A program made the translations under genes and the position numbers. A DNA stretch of 64,000 nucleotides from an uncultured Bacteroidota bacterium (lineage in GTDB: Bacteria > Bacteroidota > Bacteroidia > Bacteroidales > WCHB1-69): the NCBI GenBank assembly GCA_902786595.1, contig CADADB010000002.1, positions 62,419-126,418 on the forward strand, written 5' to 3'. How positions within the stretch are numbered: the first letter of the stretch is position 1; each line of letters begins with the position of its first letter. Shown here piece after piece: positions 34,403-42,869 of the stretch. The notes beneath the pieces are model-generated. The model searched no databases and had not been told where the DNA came from. It saw only the letters and a program-made list of their open reading frames with translations.

Positions 34403-35515
34403 ATGCCGAGGATTATGCGTTTATGGAACTTTCTGAAAAACAATGTTTTATGGGTGTTTTTATTGCCCTTGCTTGCTGCATCGTGCCATCGTCCAGGACC
34501 CGAGCCCGAGCCAGAACCCCAGCCCGATGCTTACGCCAAAGGGATGTATATCCTGAACGAGGGGCTTTTCCAGCTGAACAACAGCACCTTGTCGTATTAT
34601 GATTTCACGACGGGAAAACTCACCGAGAACATTTTCTTGGATGTCAATCACCGAGGATTAGGTGATGTAGGCAACGATTTGCAAAGTTACGGCTCGAAAC
34701 TGTACTGCGTGGTCAACAACTCCAACATCGTGGAGGTGATGGACTTCAGTACCGCAAAGTCGCTGAAGACCATCAATCTGAACGGCAAGCAACCGCGCCG
34801 TCTCGCCTTTTTGGACGGCAAGGCATATATTTCCTGCTTCGATGGCGATGTAGTGCGTGTCGATACGGCCAGTCTGGAAATAGAGGCCTCCGTTCATGCT
34901 GGCCGCAACCCCGACGGCATCTGTGTCTGTAACGGCAAACTCTATGTCTGCAACTCCGGCGGTCTTGACTACCCGAATTACGGCAACACCGTTTCAGTCA
35001 TCGATCCTGTCTCTTTCACTGTTACAAAGGACATCACAGTAGTTCTCAACCCAACCCGCGTGAAGGCCTACAACGATCGTTACGTCTATGTGGTCTCTAA
35101 CGGCAACTACGGTGATGTGCCATATACTTTCCAAAAGATTGATTGTCAGACCGATGAAATAGTGAAAAGCTACGATCTTGAAGTTTACAATTTTGACATT
35201 TACCAGAATTTGGCATACATCTATTCCTACAATTTTTCCGCCATGACCTCTTGGATCAAGGTGCTGAATCTGGAAACGGACGAAGTGGTGAAAGAGCAGT
35301 TCATCAGCGACGGCACGCAGCTGCAGACACCTTACAACATCAAGGTAAACCCCTTGAACGGAGATGTTTATATCACCGATGCGGGTTCCTATACGGCCAA
35401 CGGCGATGTCTATTGCTTTGACAGTAAGGGTAAAAAGAAATTCTCATTCGAGGCGGGGCTGTGTCCGGCATCGATGGTGTTCGACTTCGGCGAGCAGGAT
35501 ATCGCGAAAAGGTGA
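34403..35515 (+). CDS. BtuG-like surface cobalamin-binding lipoprotein
   Basis: 370 residues from MPRIMRLWNFLKNN; the ATG at 34415 is also possible. A lipoprotein signal ends LLAASC (Cys near 27), then a Pro/Glu linker (PGPEPEPEPQPD) and a seven-bladed beta-propeller of YncE type (YAKGMYILNEGLFQ, GLGDVGNDLQSYGSKLY, RNPDGICVCNGKLYVCNSGG, TPYNIKVNPLNGDVYITDAG). In Bacteroides, BtuG is the high-affinity B12-binding partner of the TonB transporter BtuB. The riboswitch directly upstream supports this. No BtuB gene lies in the window. Ends in a conserved trailer with two hairpins. Confidence 0.85.
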   Translation: MPRIMRLWNFLKNNVLWVFLLPLLAASCHRPGPEPEPEPQPDAYAKGMYILNEGLFQLNNSTLSYYDFTTGKLTENIFLDVNHRGLGDVGNDLQSYGSKLYCVVNNSNIVEVMDFSTAKSLKTINLNGKQPRRLAFLDGKAYISCFDGDVVRVDTASLEIEASVHAGRNPDGICVCNGKLYVCNSGGLDYPNYGNTVSVIDPVSFTVTKDITVVLNPTRVKAYNDRYVYVVSNGNYGDVPYTFQKIDCQTDEIVKSYDLEVYNFDIYQNLAYIYSYNFSAMTSWIKVLNLETDEVVKEQFISDGTQLQTPYNIKVNPLNGDVYITDAGSYTANGDVYCFDSKGKKKFSFEAGLCPASMVFDFGEQDIAKR

Positions 35516-35600
35516 CCCTTTTATATTAATGAGTAGCCGGCTATGGAATGAGTGGCCGGCTGAAACAGAAAAGGCGTCGCGGTTGCGGCGCCTTTTCTGA
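35513..35600 (+). terminator. Conserved trailer of riboswitch unit 1 (two hairpins)
   Basis: After the stop comes TTTTATATTAATGAGT, then hairpin AGCCGGC/GCCGGCT (35535-35561), then terminator AGAAAAGGCG/CGCCTTTTCT (35567-35598). The first part is nearly identical to 39486-39540 after riboswitch unit 2. Confidence 0.85.
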
Positions 35601-35607
35601 ATTGCTA

Positions 35608-36570
35608 TTACCGGTGGTGAAGTTCTTCTTCCAGTTGCTTGCGCTTTTTGCCGCTGAACCAAAGTCCATAAACCTCACTCACATTGCTGGCGGTGGTGAA
35701 AGCGTTAATGCTCTCTTGTTTCATCCAAGCCAGCAGTTCACTGAATTCTTCGTTGCCGAGCAGAACTTCGAGTTCGATGCTCTTTTCCCCGCTATAGCCG
35801 CCAATAACCTCATATAGCGTACACCCGCGGTGAAGATGATTGACGATGAACTCACGAACCCGTTCGTAATCCTTCGACACGATACAGACCCGTTTGCGTT
35901 TGCCTAAAGCAGCGGTGAAATAATCCACAACAAGTCCGTTGATCCAGGTGCCGATAAGACCGATGATGACCATGCGGAAAGGATTGATGAAGAAGGCGGT
36001 ACAACAGATCATCGCGCCCGCAATGCTCACCGAAGTTCCGATGTCGAAGTGCAAATACTTGTTCACGATCTTCGCGAGAATGTCCAACCCGCCGGTGGAG
36101 GCGTTGATGCTGAACATCAGGGCCTGCGATGCGGAAAGCAGCAGCACGAAGCAGCAGAGGTCAAACCAGGGATCGCCCATCACGGAAGGCGTGCCGGTGA
36201 CGGGGTTGGCACTGGCGAGGTTCTGCCACGGATAAACCCAATTCCAAAAGTCCGTCAACGGACCGAGGATCAATGCGGTGTAAACGGTCTTTGCGCCAAA
36301 TTCATTACCTATCAGTATGAACGCCAAAATCAGCAGAAAGATGTTGATTCCCATGATCCATGTGCCTAAACTGCCGCCAAAGATATTGCTCAGCACGATG
36401 CTCAAACCGGAAATGGTTCCGATAATCAGCTTGCTCGGCACAAGGAAATAATAGACGGCGGCGGCGGTAACCAACATACCCAACGTCATGATTACAAGCT
36501 CTTTCCAAAATTTAAACGTCCCTAAATAATGGATAAAATCGATGATTGATTCTTTGATTTTTATATTCAT
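35608..36570 (-). CDS. YitT family membrane protein (copy 1)
   Basis: 320 residues from MNIKIKESIIDFIHYL. About five or six N-terminal membrane helices (KELVIMTLGMLVTAAAVYYF, FLVPSKLIIGTISGLSIVLS, INIFLLILAFILIG) contain the YitT_membrane pattern, and the cytosolic DUF2179 domain follows (RVCIVSKDYERVREFIVNHL, then RGCTLYEVIGGYSGE). The function of this family is unknown; some members respond to regulation by metal or purine status. It is divergent from riboswitch unit 2, and no shared regulation is visible. Confidence 0.88.
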   Translation of the reverse strand: MNIKIKESIIDFIHYLGTFKFWKELVIMTLGMLVTAAAVYYFLVPSKLIIGTISGLSIVLSNIFGGSLGTWIMGINIFLLILAFILIGNEFGAKTVYTALILGPLTDFWNWVYPWQNLASANPVTGTPSVMGDPWFDLCCFVLLLSASQALMFSINASTGGLDILAKIVNKYLHFDIGTSVSIAGAMICCTAFFINPFRMVIIGLIGTWINGLVVDYFTAALGKRKRVCIVSKDYERVREFIVNHLHRGCTLYEVIGGYSGEKSIELEVLLGNEEFSELLAWMKQESINAFTTASNVSEVYGLWFSGKKRKQLEEELHHR

Positions 36571-36615
36571 ATATTTTACTATTGAAATTTTTATATATCT
36601 GAATTTTATTTGTGG

Positions 36616-36623
36616 CAAAAGTA
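36616..36623 (-). promoter_or_regulatory. -7 box of YitT copy 1
   Basis: CAAAAGTA on the plus strand (TACTTTTG on the minus strand), about 46 bases before the start. Confidence 0.5.
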
Positions 36624-36671
36624 CAAAAAACTATTATGCTAAAAGCACTCCCGTCATATTTGAAAAAATCC

Positions 36672-36679
36672 TATCTTTG
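36672..36679 (+). promoter_or_regulatory. -7 box of riboswitch unit 2
   Basis: TATCTTTG just before the second cobalamin riboswitch. Confidence 0.55.
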
Positions 36680-36680
36680 C

Positions 36681-36900
36681 CGCTGCAAAGTGGTGAGGGA
36701 TTTTAGTCGCTAAAATCCTGAGAGGGAAACAGGTGCGAATCCTGTACAGTACCCGCTGCTGTGAGTTCCGCAAAGAAGAACAGCAATATGTCACTGTCGA
36801 AAGATGGGAAGACGCTGCTCCGGAACGAGTCAGAAAACCTGCCATTTGCGTGTTGTTATCGCTTCGGGAGGTAGGCGGATGCAAAAGAGACCCTAATCGC
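36681..36900 (+). ncRNA. Cobalamin (AdoCbl) riboswitch 2
   Basis: B12 box GTCAGAAAACCTGCC at 36829-36843. The core GGTGCGAATCCTGTACAGTA, then CCCGCTGCTGTGA, is at 36732-36763. It aligns with riboswitch 1 along its whole length, including the TTGTTATCGCTTCGGGAGGT segment and the GCTCTTCATTCC stretch after it. The start of the controlled gene is about 180 bases further on. Confidence 0.92.
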
Positions 36901-36957
36901 GCTCTTCATTCCTTTTATATTGTCCGAAGCATTTTGTCAAACCTGAATGCCGAGGAT

Positions 36958-37062
36958 ATGCGTTTATGGTACTTTTCTGAAAAACAACAAACATATACCG
37001 ATTTTCTTCGGTCAGTTCCCCTATTCACTATTCCCCAATCACTATTCACTGATCACAATTAA
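36958..37062 (+). other. Vestigial start of a lost first cargo gene
   Basis: A 34-codon frame from ATG at 36958 begins MRLWYFSEKQQ, aligned at base level with MRLWNFLKNN at the start of the BtuG-like gene in unit 1. It quickly loses resemblance and ends just before the 37079 gene. Its 3' half contains CACTATTC words (37021-37054). It may be translated as a leader or be dead sequence. Confidence 0.5.
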
Positions 37063-37078
37063 ACAAACAGTATAAATT

Positions 37079-39487
37079 ATGAAGAAACTTTTATTTTTTT
37101 TCGGTTTATTCTGCATGATAAACCTGACATTTGCCCAGGAGATGGTGACGGTTCACCAAAACGGGCATGATTTCCAAGTGAGTGCGGTGCGCTCGGTCAC
37201 TGACTATCCGGCTGAAAATATCCAGTTCTGGGTGGGCACTGGCAGTAACAGCGTTGTGGCTGTGTTCAAATGGTGTCAAGACGAAACGATGGGTATTGCC
37301 TACGGTTACCGTTGGGACGGCTCGGCCACCATCTACGACATGTTGACGGGCATCGCTGCCGCCGACAGCCGTTTCACCGTCACGTTCAACAGTTCCCAAA
37401 CGTTCATCAACAACATCTCCTATCAAGATGACACGTATAACGAGTATTTTGAGACGGAGGGTTACTGCATGTACACCTTTAATGGCAGCATGTCTGCAGG
37501 TCTGAGCGATGCATTGTCTGACAATGGTTATTTTGAGTTGGAAGAGTGGGGCGAATGCTACCCGTTCCCGAGCACCACGCCGATTATCGCAGCCACCGAC
37601 CCGAATGCTGGCCCTGTTGATGCCACCATTCCCGCCACCGAAATCGCTTATTGGGTGGGCACTGGCAACACGGAAGTGGTTTTCGTCGGCAACTGGTGCA
37701 GTCCCGAAGTTGCTTTGGCTTGGGGTGTTCGTTTCGACGGCACCAGCACCACTGTAGAGGCCGTGATGGACACCATTGCTGCCTACGACAGCCGTTTCGA
37801 CTATTCCGGTGGCGGTGGTATCATTTATGATGTCACCTATCAAGATGCCAACTACAATCTTACCATGGTACAACCAACTACCGGTTTCGTTATGTATAAT
37901 GTGAACGGCACTTTGGCTAATTTCGGCTATACAGAGATGTATGTCTCACAGGGTGATCTTATCAAAGTGGGAAATACCGATTGCGCTACCCTAACTGGTG
38001 ATCCGAGCGATTGGACGACGTTGGGCTATGCTTGGCAAACCCCGATTGTGTCGGTTACTGCTCCTGCAGTGCCTGTTCCCGATGAGGCCACTATCGCTTT
38101 CAGCGACATCCTCTTCTGGGTAGGTACCGGTTCCAACGAGGCCGTGATGGCCGTGAACTGGGCCGACACCGCGTTGGCATGGGGTTACCGCTGGGATGGT
38201 ACCGCCACCGTGGCCGACATGATGAACCACATCGCCGCCGCTGACCCCCGCTTCAGCTTTACGGGCACGGGCATGGTCAGCGACATCAACTACATTGACA
38301 CTGCTGCCGGCATGACCACTCCGCTCGGCATCACCCCAGGCAACTGGTGGGGCAGTACCAACAACGGCGTGATGGACTGGGGTATGGGCCAAACACTCGC
38401 CAACGGTGATTTTGAGAAATGGGCGGATGGCAGCACGGGTATCCTCGTTGACAGTGTATGGGTTGACGAATACGGCGGATACTGGAACTACATCTACGTC
38501 TATCCGATGACGATTTATCCTGTCACCGTTCCTGACACTACGGGAGGTTCCGGTCCTGACACGATTCCCGAACACGGTCCTTTCTGCGGTGGTGTAGGCA
38601 CGGATGGCTGCAATGCTATCGCTGCTGATGACAACCAGTTCGTGGCATGGGCAACGTCAGTGGTGCTCACGCGCGGTCCGCAGGATATCTCCAACCCGAA
38701 CAGCCCGTTAGCATCCTTCGGTGACGAAACGAATGCCATCGGACCGGCCACACCGAACAACAGCATGGATGCCGTCAGTCTCGGCGACGGCGGTTCCGCG
38801 CTGGTTACTTTTGAACGTCCTATCCAAAACGGGGAAGGTCCTGACTTTGCCGTGTTCGAGAACGACAACAACGGCGGTTTCCTGGAATTGGCCTTCGTGG
38901 AGGTGAGCTCCGACGGCGTGCATTTCGTGCGCTTCCCAGCCACTTCTCTCACCCAGACGGAAACCCAGACTGGCTCCTTTGCCTTCACAGATCCCACCTT
39001 CATCAACAACCTGGCCGGCAAGTTCCAGATCGGCTACGGTACTCCGTTTGATCTCCAGGAGCTGGCTGACAGCGCAAACCTCAACATTGACAGCATTGTC
39101 TATGTGCGGATCATCGACGTGGTGGGCAATATCGACCCGCAGTACGCCACCTACGACGCTTTCGGTCACATCGTCAACGATCCTTGGCCGACCGACTTCG
39201 CCAGCTGCGGTTTCGACCTCACCGGCGTGGGTGTTATCCACCAGAAACCCGTCGGCATTGACAACCACGAGATGCCGCAAGTTTTCGCCTACCCGAATCC
39301 TTGCAACGGCACATTGTACATCATCAACGAGAATTCCGAAAAAGTGGCACTTTACAATATGAACGGACAATTGTTGGAAATGGTGAACAGCGGAGACACT
39401 CACATTACCTTGAACATGCAATCTTATCCCGCAGGTCTTTATTTGCTGAAAGTCGGCAACGGCGTTCAGAAGATTCTGAAAAAATAA
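37079..39487 (+). CDS. T9SS-secreted protein with three repeat domains, B12-riboswitch controlled
   Basis: 802 residues. Signal peptide (MKKLLFFFGLFCMINLTFAQ). Three copies of a repeat centred on FWVGTGSN...VAV.W....AWGYRWDG...D.M..IAA.D.RF lie at about 49-104, 190-245 and 346-396. A separate C-terminal domain (about 515-720; SLGDGGSALVTFERPI, DFAVFENDN, ELAFVEVSSDGVHFVRFPA) resembles a cell-surface domain of Bacteroidota. The T9SS type A sorting tail YPNPCNGTLYII...GLYLLKV is at about 735-802. Repeated Trp and acidic residues could bind a ligand. The riboswitch suggests a role in corrinoid capture, but this is inference. Confidence 0.78.
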   Translation: MKKLLFFFGLFCMINLTFAQEMVTVHQNGHDFQVSAVRSVTDYPAENIQFWVGTGSNSVVAVFKWCQDETMGIAYGYRWDGSATIYDMLTGIAAADSRFTVTFNSSQTFINNISYQDDTYNEYFETEGYCMYTFNGSMSAGLSDALSDNGYFELEEWGECYPFPSTTPIIAATDPNAGPVDATIPATEIAYWVGTGNTEVVFVGNWCSPEVALAWGVRFDGTSTTVEAVMDTIAAYDSRFDYSGGGGIIYDVTYQDANYNLTMVQPTTGFVMYNVNGTLANFGYTEMYVSQGDLIKVGNTDCATLTGDPSDWTTLGYAWQTPIVSVTAPAVPVPDEATIAFSDILFWVGTGSNEAVMAVNWADTALAWGYRWDGTATVADMMNHIAAADPRFSFTGTGMVSDINYIDTAAGMTTPLGITPGNWWGSTNNGVMDWGMGQTLANGDFEKWADGSTGILVDSVWVDEYGGYWNYIYVYPMTIYPVTVPDTTGGSGPDTIPEHGPFCGGVGTDGCNAIAADDNQFVAWATSVVLTRGPQDISNPNSPLASFGDETNAIGPATPNNSMDAVSLGDGGSALVTFERPIQNGEGPDFAVFENDNNGGFLELAFVEVSSDGVHFVRFPATSLTQTETQTGSFAFTDPTFINNLAGKFQIGYGTPFDLQELADSANLNIDSIVYVRIIDVVGNIDPQYATYDAFGHIVNDPWPTDFASCGFDLTGVGVIHQKPVGIDNHEMPQVFAYPNPCNGTLYIINENSEKVALYNMNGQLLEMVNSGDTHITLNMQSYPAGLYLLKVGNGVQKILKK

Positions 39488-39570
39488 CCCTTTTATATTA
39501 ATGAGTGGCCGGCTTTGGGATGAGTGGCCGGCTGAGAATGAAAAAGCCCCGCGATTGCGGGGCTTTTTCT
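39486..39570 (+). terminator. Conserved trailer of riboswitch unit 2 (two hairpins)
   Basis: TTTTATATTAATGAGT, hairpin GGCCGGC/GCCGGCT (39507-39533), then AAAAAGCCCCGC/GCGGGGCTTTTT (39541-39568). The first part repeats 35513-35565 almost exactly; the second stem differs. It also serves ahcY, which converges on it. Confidence 0.87.
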
Positions 39571-39578
39571 GTTATCGG

Positions 39579-40988
39579 TTAGTAGCGGTAAGCGTCTGTT
39601 TTGTAAGGACCTTCGACTTTCACGCCGATGTAGTCGGCCTGCTTTTGCGTGAGCTTCGTCAGTTTCACGCCGATTTTGCCTAAGTGCAGACGGGCAACCT
39701 CTTCGTCGAGGTGCTTGGGCAGGTTATAGACCCCCACTTTGTATTCGTGCTGCCAAAGGTCGAGCTGTGCCATTACCTGGTTGGTAAAGGAGTTGCTCAT
39801 CACGAAAGAAGGATGGCCGGTGGCGCAGCCCAAATTCACGAGGCGGCCTTCCGCCAAGATGAAAATGGAGTGGCCGTCGGGGAAGATGTATTCATCCACC
39901 TGTGGTTTGATGTTCCGTTTCGTGATGTGCGCTTGGCTCTCGAATGCGCTGACCTGTATCTCGTTGTCGAAGTGGCCGATGTTGCAGACGATGGACTGGT
40001 CTTTCATCTTGTTGAGGTGATCCATGGTGATGACGTCGCAGTTGCCTGTGCAGGTGACGTAGATGTTGCCCTCGTCGAGCGCGTCTTCCACGGTCTTGAC
40101 CTCAAAGCCCTCCATAGCGGCCTGCAGTGCGCAGATGGGATCGACTTCGGTGACGATGACGCGGGCGCCGTAGGAACGCATGGCTTGCGCACAACCTTTA
40201 CCTACATCGCCATAGCCGCACACGACCACTACCTTGCCGGCCACCATCACATCGGTGGCGCGCTTGATGCCGTCAGCGAGAGATTCGCGGCAGCCGTATT
40301 TGTTGTCGAACTTGGATTTCGTCACGGAGTCGTTGACGTTGATGGCGGGGAAGAGCAACTCGCCGCGCTCCATCATCTGGTAGAGACGGTGCACGCCGGT
40401 GGTGGTCTCCTCGGACACGCCCTTGATCTCCTTCACCATGTTGTGCCAATGGTGCGGATCCTCTTTCAGCACTTGCTTCAGAGTGTTGAAGATGACGGCC
40501 TGTTCGTGGGACTCGGGTTTGGCGTCGAGGACAGTCGGGTCGTCTTCGGCCTTGCATCCGAGGTGGATGAGCAGAGTGGCGTCACCGCCGTCATCCACAA
40601 TGAGTTGCGGGCCTTTGCCGCCAGGGAACGAGAGGGCATTTACCGTGCACCACCAATAGTCCTCCAAAGATTCACCTTTCCAAGCGAACACGGAGACGCC
40701 GTTGTCGGCGATAGCTGCGGCTGCGTGGTCCTGCGTGGAGAAGATGTTGCAGCTGCACCAGCGCACTTCCGCGCCGAGGTGTGTAAGCGTCTCAATTAAC
40801 ACGGCTGTCTGGATGGTCATGTGCAGCGAGCCCATGATACGCACGCCCTTCAACGGTTTGCTGTCACCGTATTTTTCACGGATAGCCAACAAGCCGGGCA
40901 TCTCTTTTTGGGAGACATCAATGTCCTTGTGTCCCCATTCCGCCAAATTCATATCGGCGATTTTGTATTTCAAATTATTGTCAATCAT
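39579..40988 (-). CDS. ahcY: Adenosylhomocysteinase
   Basis: 469 residues. S-adenosylhomocysteine hydrolase signatures are complete: [34 protein letters not shown], the NAD site [32 protein letters not shown] and the C-terminal [10 protein letters not shown]. It splits S-adenosylhomocysteine to adenosine and homocysteine, keeping methylation running. A methyltransferase gene lies 15 bases upstream on the same strand. No SAH riboswitch is visible in the short gap. Confidence 0.98.
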   Translation of the reverse strand: MIDNNLKYKIADMNLAEWGHKDIDVSQKEMPGLLAIREKYGDSKPLKGVRIMGSLHMTIQTAVLIETLTHLGAEVRWCSCNIFSTQDHAAAAIADNGVSVFAWKGESLEDYWWCTVNALSFPGGKGPQLIVDDGGDATLLIHLGCKAEDDPTVLDAKPESHEQAVIFNTLKQVLKEDPHHWHNMVKEIKGVSEETTTGVHRLYQMMERGELLFPAINVNDSVTKSKFDNKYGCRESLADGIKRATDVMVAGKVVVVCGYGDVGKGCAQAMRSYGARVIVTEVDPICALQAAMEGFEVKTVEDALDEGNIYVTCTGNCDVITMDHLNKMKDQSIVCNIGHFDNEIQVSAFESQAHITKRNIKPQVDEYIFPDGHSIFILAEGRLVNLGCATGHPSFVMSNSFTNQVMAQLDLWQHEYKVGVYNLPKHLDEEVARLHLGKIGVKLTKLTQKQADYIGVKVEGPYKTDAYRY

Positions 40989-41003
40989 ATAGTTGTAAGA
41001 TTT

Positions 41004-41798
41004 TTAATTTTTGTATTTCAATAAATAAAATGCAGAAGTAGTGAAAAAGTTCCGAATCCACGGTAGTTTAGCGACGAAACTGTTCAGTTTGCGCGGCTTG
41101 AGATGGAATTTCTGCTCATAATGCGGATTGATGAACCACAACTGCTTGGTAATGATGTCATAACCCGTTTCTTTTGCCAATCGTTCGAATTTTTCCACAG
41201 GCATTTTCGAACGTTTGATACTCAATAGTTCATCAATGATACTCTGTTTTTCTTTGCAAAGTTTCAATAATCCTTTGTATAAAGGTGCAGGAAGAAGATG
41301 GATGAAAGGAAATTTGGAGATTTTGCTTTTACAGATCTGCTGATGACCACCAAAGGGCATCTGCCAAGCTGGAAAAGCGAAGAAAACGATTCCATTTTCG
41401 CGCAAGAGGGGTATGATTTTCAAGAAGAAATCCCTTTTACCATCAGGTTCAATATGTTCGATGCAATCATGCACCATCACAATGTCAAATAGATTGCTTT
41501 CGTTGGACAGAGGAGGGTAGTTTAAAAAGTTCTCTGCACAAAAATCCCCGTTTTGTCCCTTTTCGTCAAAGAAAATCTTGGCTTTCTCAATTTGCCCGGC
41601 ATTCAAGTCAATCCCCTTCACATAACATCCTAATTCAGCGAAAGGAAGCAGATTGCCACCTTCGCCACAGCCGATCTCCAGAACTTTTGTTTCAGGAGTG
41701 ATAGGAATATAGGATTTTAAATAGTCAATGTAATACTTCCGACTCGTATTGGCTAACTCATTAAAATACTGCCATCTATCCAAATGACGTTGCTGCAT
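41004..41798 (-). CDS. Class I SAM-dependent methyltransferase
   Basis: 264 residues. Motif I VLEIGCGEGGN (about 39-49), motif II VKGIDLN, and FDIVMVHDCIEHI (about 105-117) are typical. C-terminal residues (about 180-264) are hydrophobic and may contact lipid. Substrate unknown; similar proteins act on quinones, lipids or polysaccharide. It shares a transcript with ahcY, which removes the SAH product. Confidence 0.8.
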   Translation of the reverse strand: MQQRHLDRWQYFNELANTSRKYYIDYLKSYIPITPETKVLEIGCGEGGNLLPFAELGCYVKGIDLNAGQIEKAKIFFDEKGQNGDFCAENFLNYPPLSNESNLFDIVMVHDCIEHIEPDGKRDFFLKIIPLLRENGIVFFAFPAWQMPFGGHQQICKSKISKFPFIHLLPAPLYKGLLKLCKEKQSIIDELLSIKRSKMPVEKFERLAKETGYDIITKQLWFINPHYEQKFHLKPRKLNSFVAKLPWIRNFFTTSAFYLLKYKN

Positions 41799-41888
41799 TG
41801 ATCTCCTTATTTTGAATTATCAGTATGTGAAAGAATAACCTATTCCCGTATTTGAGCCCCAAACAGAGTGAGATTATTTATCAATCGG

Positions 41889-41896
41889 CAAAAATA
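41889..41896 (-). promoter_or_regulatory. -7 box of the methyltransferase-ahcY unit
   Basis: CAAAAATA on the plus strand (TATTTTTG on the minus strand), 91 bases before the start. The divergent ptb box is 22 bases away. Confidence 0.5.
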
Positions 41897-41918
41897 CAAA
41901 AAATCTCAATAAAAATTG

Positions 41919-41926
41919 TATCTTTG
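41919..41926 (+). promoter_or_regulatory. -7 box of ptb
   Basis: TATCTTTG, 28 bases before the start. Confidence 0.6.
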
Positions 41927-41954
41927 CCGTCTGTAACCTTAAAATTGTAACAAT

Positions 41955-42857
41955 ATGGCTATCACAAAATTAGACCAATTAGTTGATTTAGTTAAGTCAA
42001 AACCGAAAAAGAGATTAGTGGCGGCCAACGCCAACGATGCGCACACCATTGAAGCGGTTTATGCTGCTTTGGAGCTGGGCGTGATCGATGCCACTCTCGT
42101 CGGCAATCCCGAAGAGATTGAGAAAGTGTGCAAGGAGCACAACTTCGACATGTCCAAATTCACCATCGTTCCCGAATATGTCGATACGAAGGCGGCTGCC
42201 AAGGCCTGTGACCTCATCAACGCAGGTGAAGGCCAGATTCTGATGAAAGGCCTGCTGCCTACCGACAAATACATGCGCGCCATTCTGAACAAGGAGAAAG
42301 GTCTTTGTCCTCCGAAAGCCACTTTGTCGCATGTGACGGTGATTGAAAATCCTGCCTACCATAAGTTGTTGATTGTGGGTGATGTGGCCGTGATTCCCGC
42401 TCCTGAACTGAAAGAAAAACAAGCTATTCTCAAATATTTGATCGAAACGGCAAAGGCACTGGGCATTGAAAAACCGAAAGTCGCTTGTTTGGCCGCCACA
42501 GAGCAGGTTTCTGTCGGTATGCAGGCATGTGTTGACGCTGCTCTGCTCGCCGCTATGGGCAGCCGCGGACAACTCGGCAACGCCTATATCGAAGGTCCTA
42601 TCTCTTTGGACCTCGCCATCGACAAAGAGACGGTGGAAATCAAGAAATTCAAGAGCGATGTCGCTGGCGATGCAGACTGTCTGCTCTTCCCGAACATTGA
42701 GACGGGCAACGTGTTCTACAAGTGCTGCACGAAATTCAACCATGCCGAACTGGGTGCGTTGCTAAAGGGTGCCAAAGTGCCTTGTGTGCTCTCTTCTCGT
42801 GGTGACAGCGCCAAAACGAAAATGTATTCCATCGCACTGGCTGCATTAATGGCATAA
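41955..42857 (+). CDS. ptb: Phosphate butyryltransferase
   Basis: 300 residues, the size of Ptb (shorter than phosphate acetyltransferases). Family features: ELGVIDATLVGNPEEIEKVC, GEGQILMKGLLPTDKYMRAI, LSHVTVIENPAYHKLLIVGD, LAIDKETVEIKKFKSDVAGD. It interconverts butyryl- (or branched) CoA and acyl phosphate for ATP formation. A butyrate kinase is expected elsewhere. cdaA follows 12 bases later, an unrelated partner. Confidence 0.92.
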   Translation: MAITKLDQLVDLVKSKPKKRLVAANANDAHTIEAVYAALELGVIDATLVGNPEEIEKVCKEHNFDMSKFTIVPEYVDTKAAAKACDLINAGEGQILMKGLLPTDKYMRAILNKEKGLCPPKATLSHVTVIENPAYHKLLIVGDVAVIPAPELKEKQAILKYLIETAKALGIEKPKVACLAATEQVSVGMQACVDAALLAAMGSRGQLGNAYIEGPISLDLAIDKETVEIKKFKSDVAGDADCLLFPNIETGNVFYKCCTKFNHAELGALLKGAKVPCVLSSRGDSAKTKMYSIALAALMA

Positions 42858-42869
42858 TTTAGGGAAAGT

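Noticed and set aside
39684-40799. 371-codon plus-strand frame opposite ahcY
   Set aside because: Shadow of the highly conserved adenosylhomocysteinase gene.
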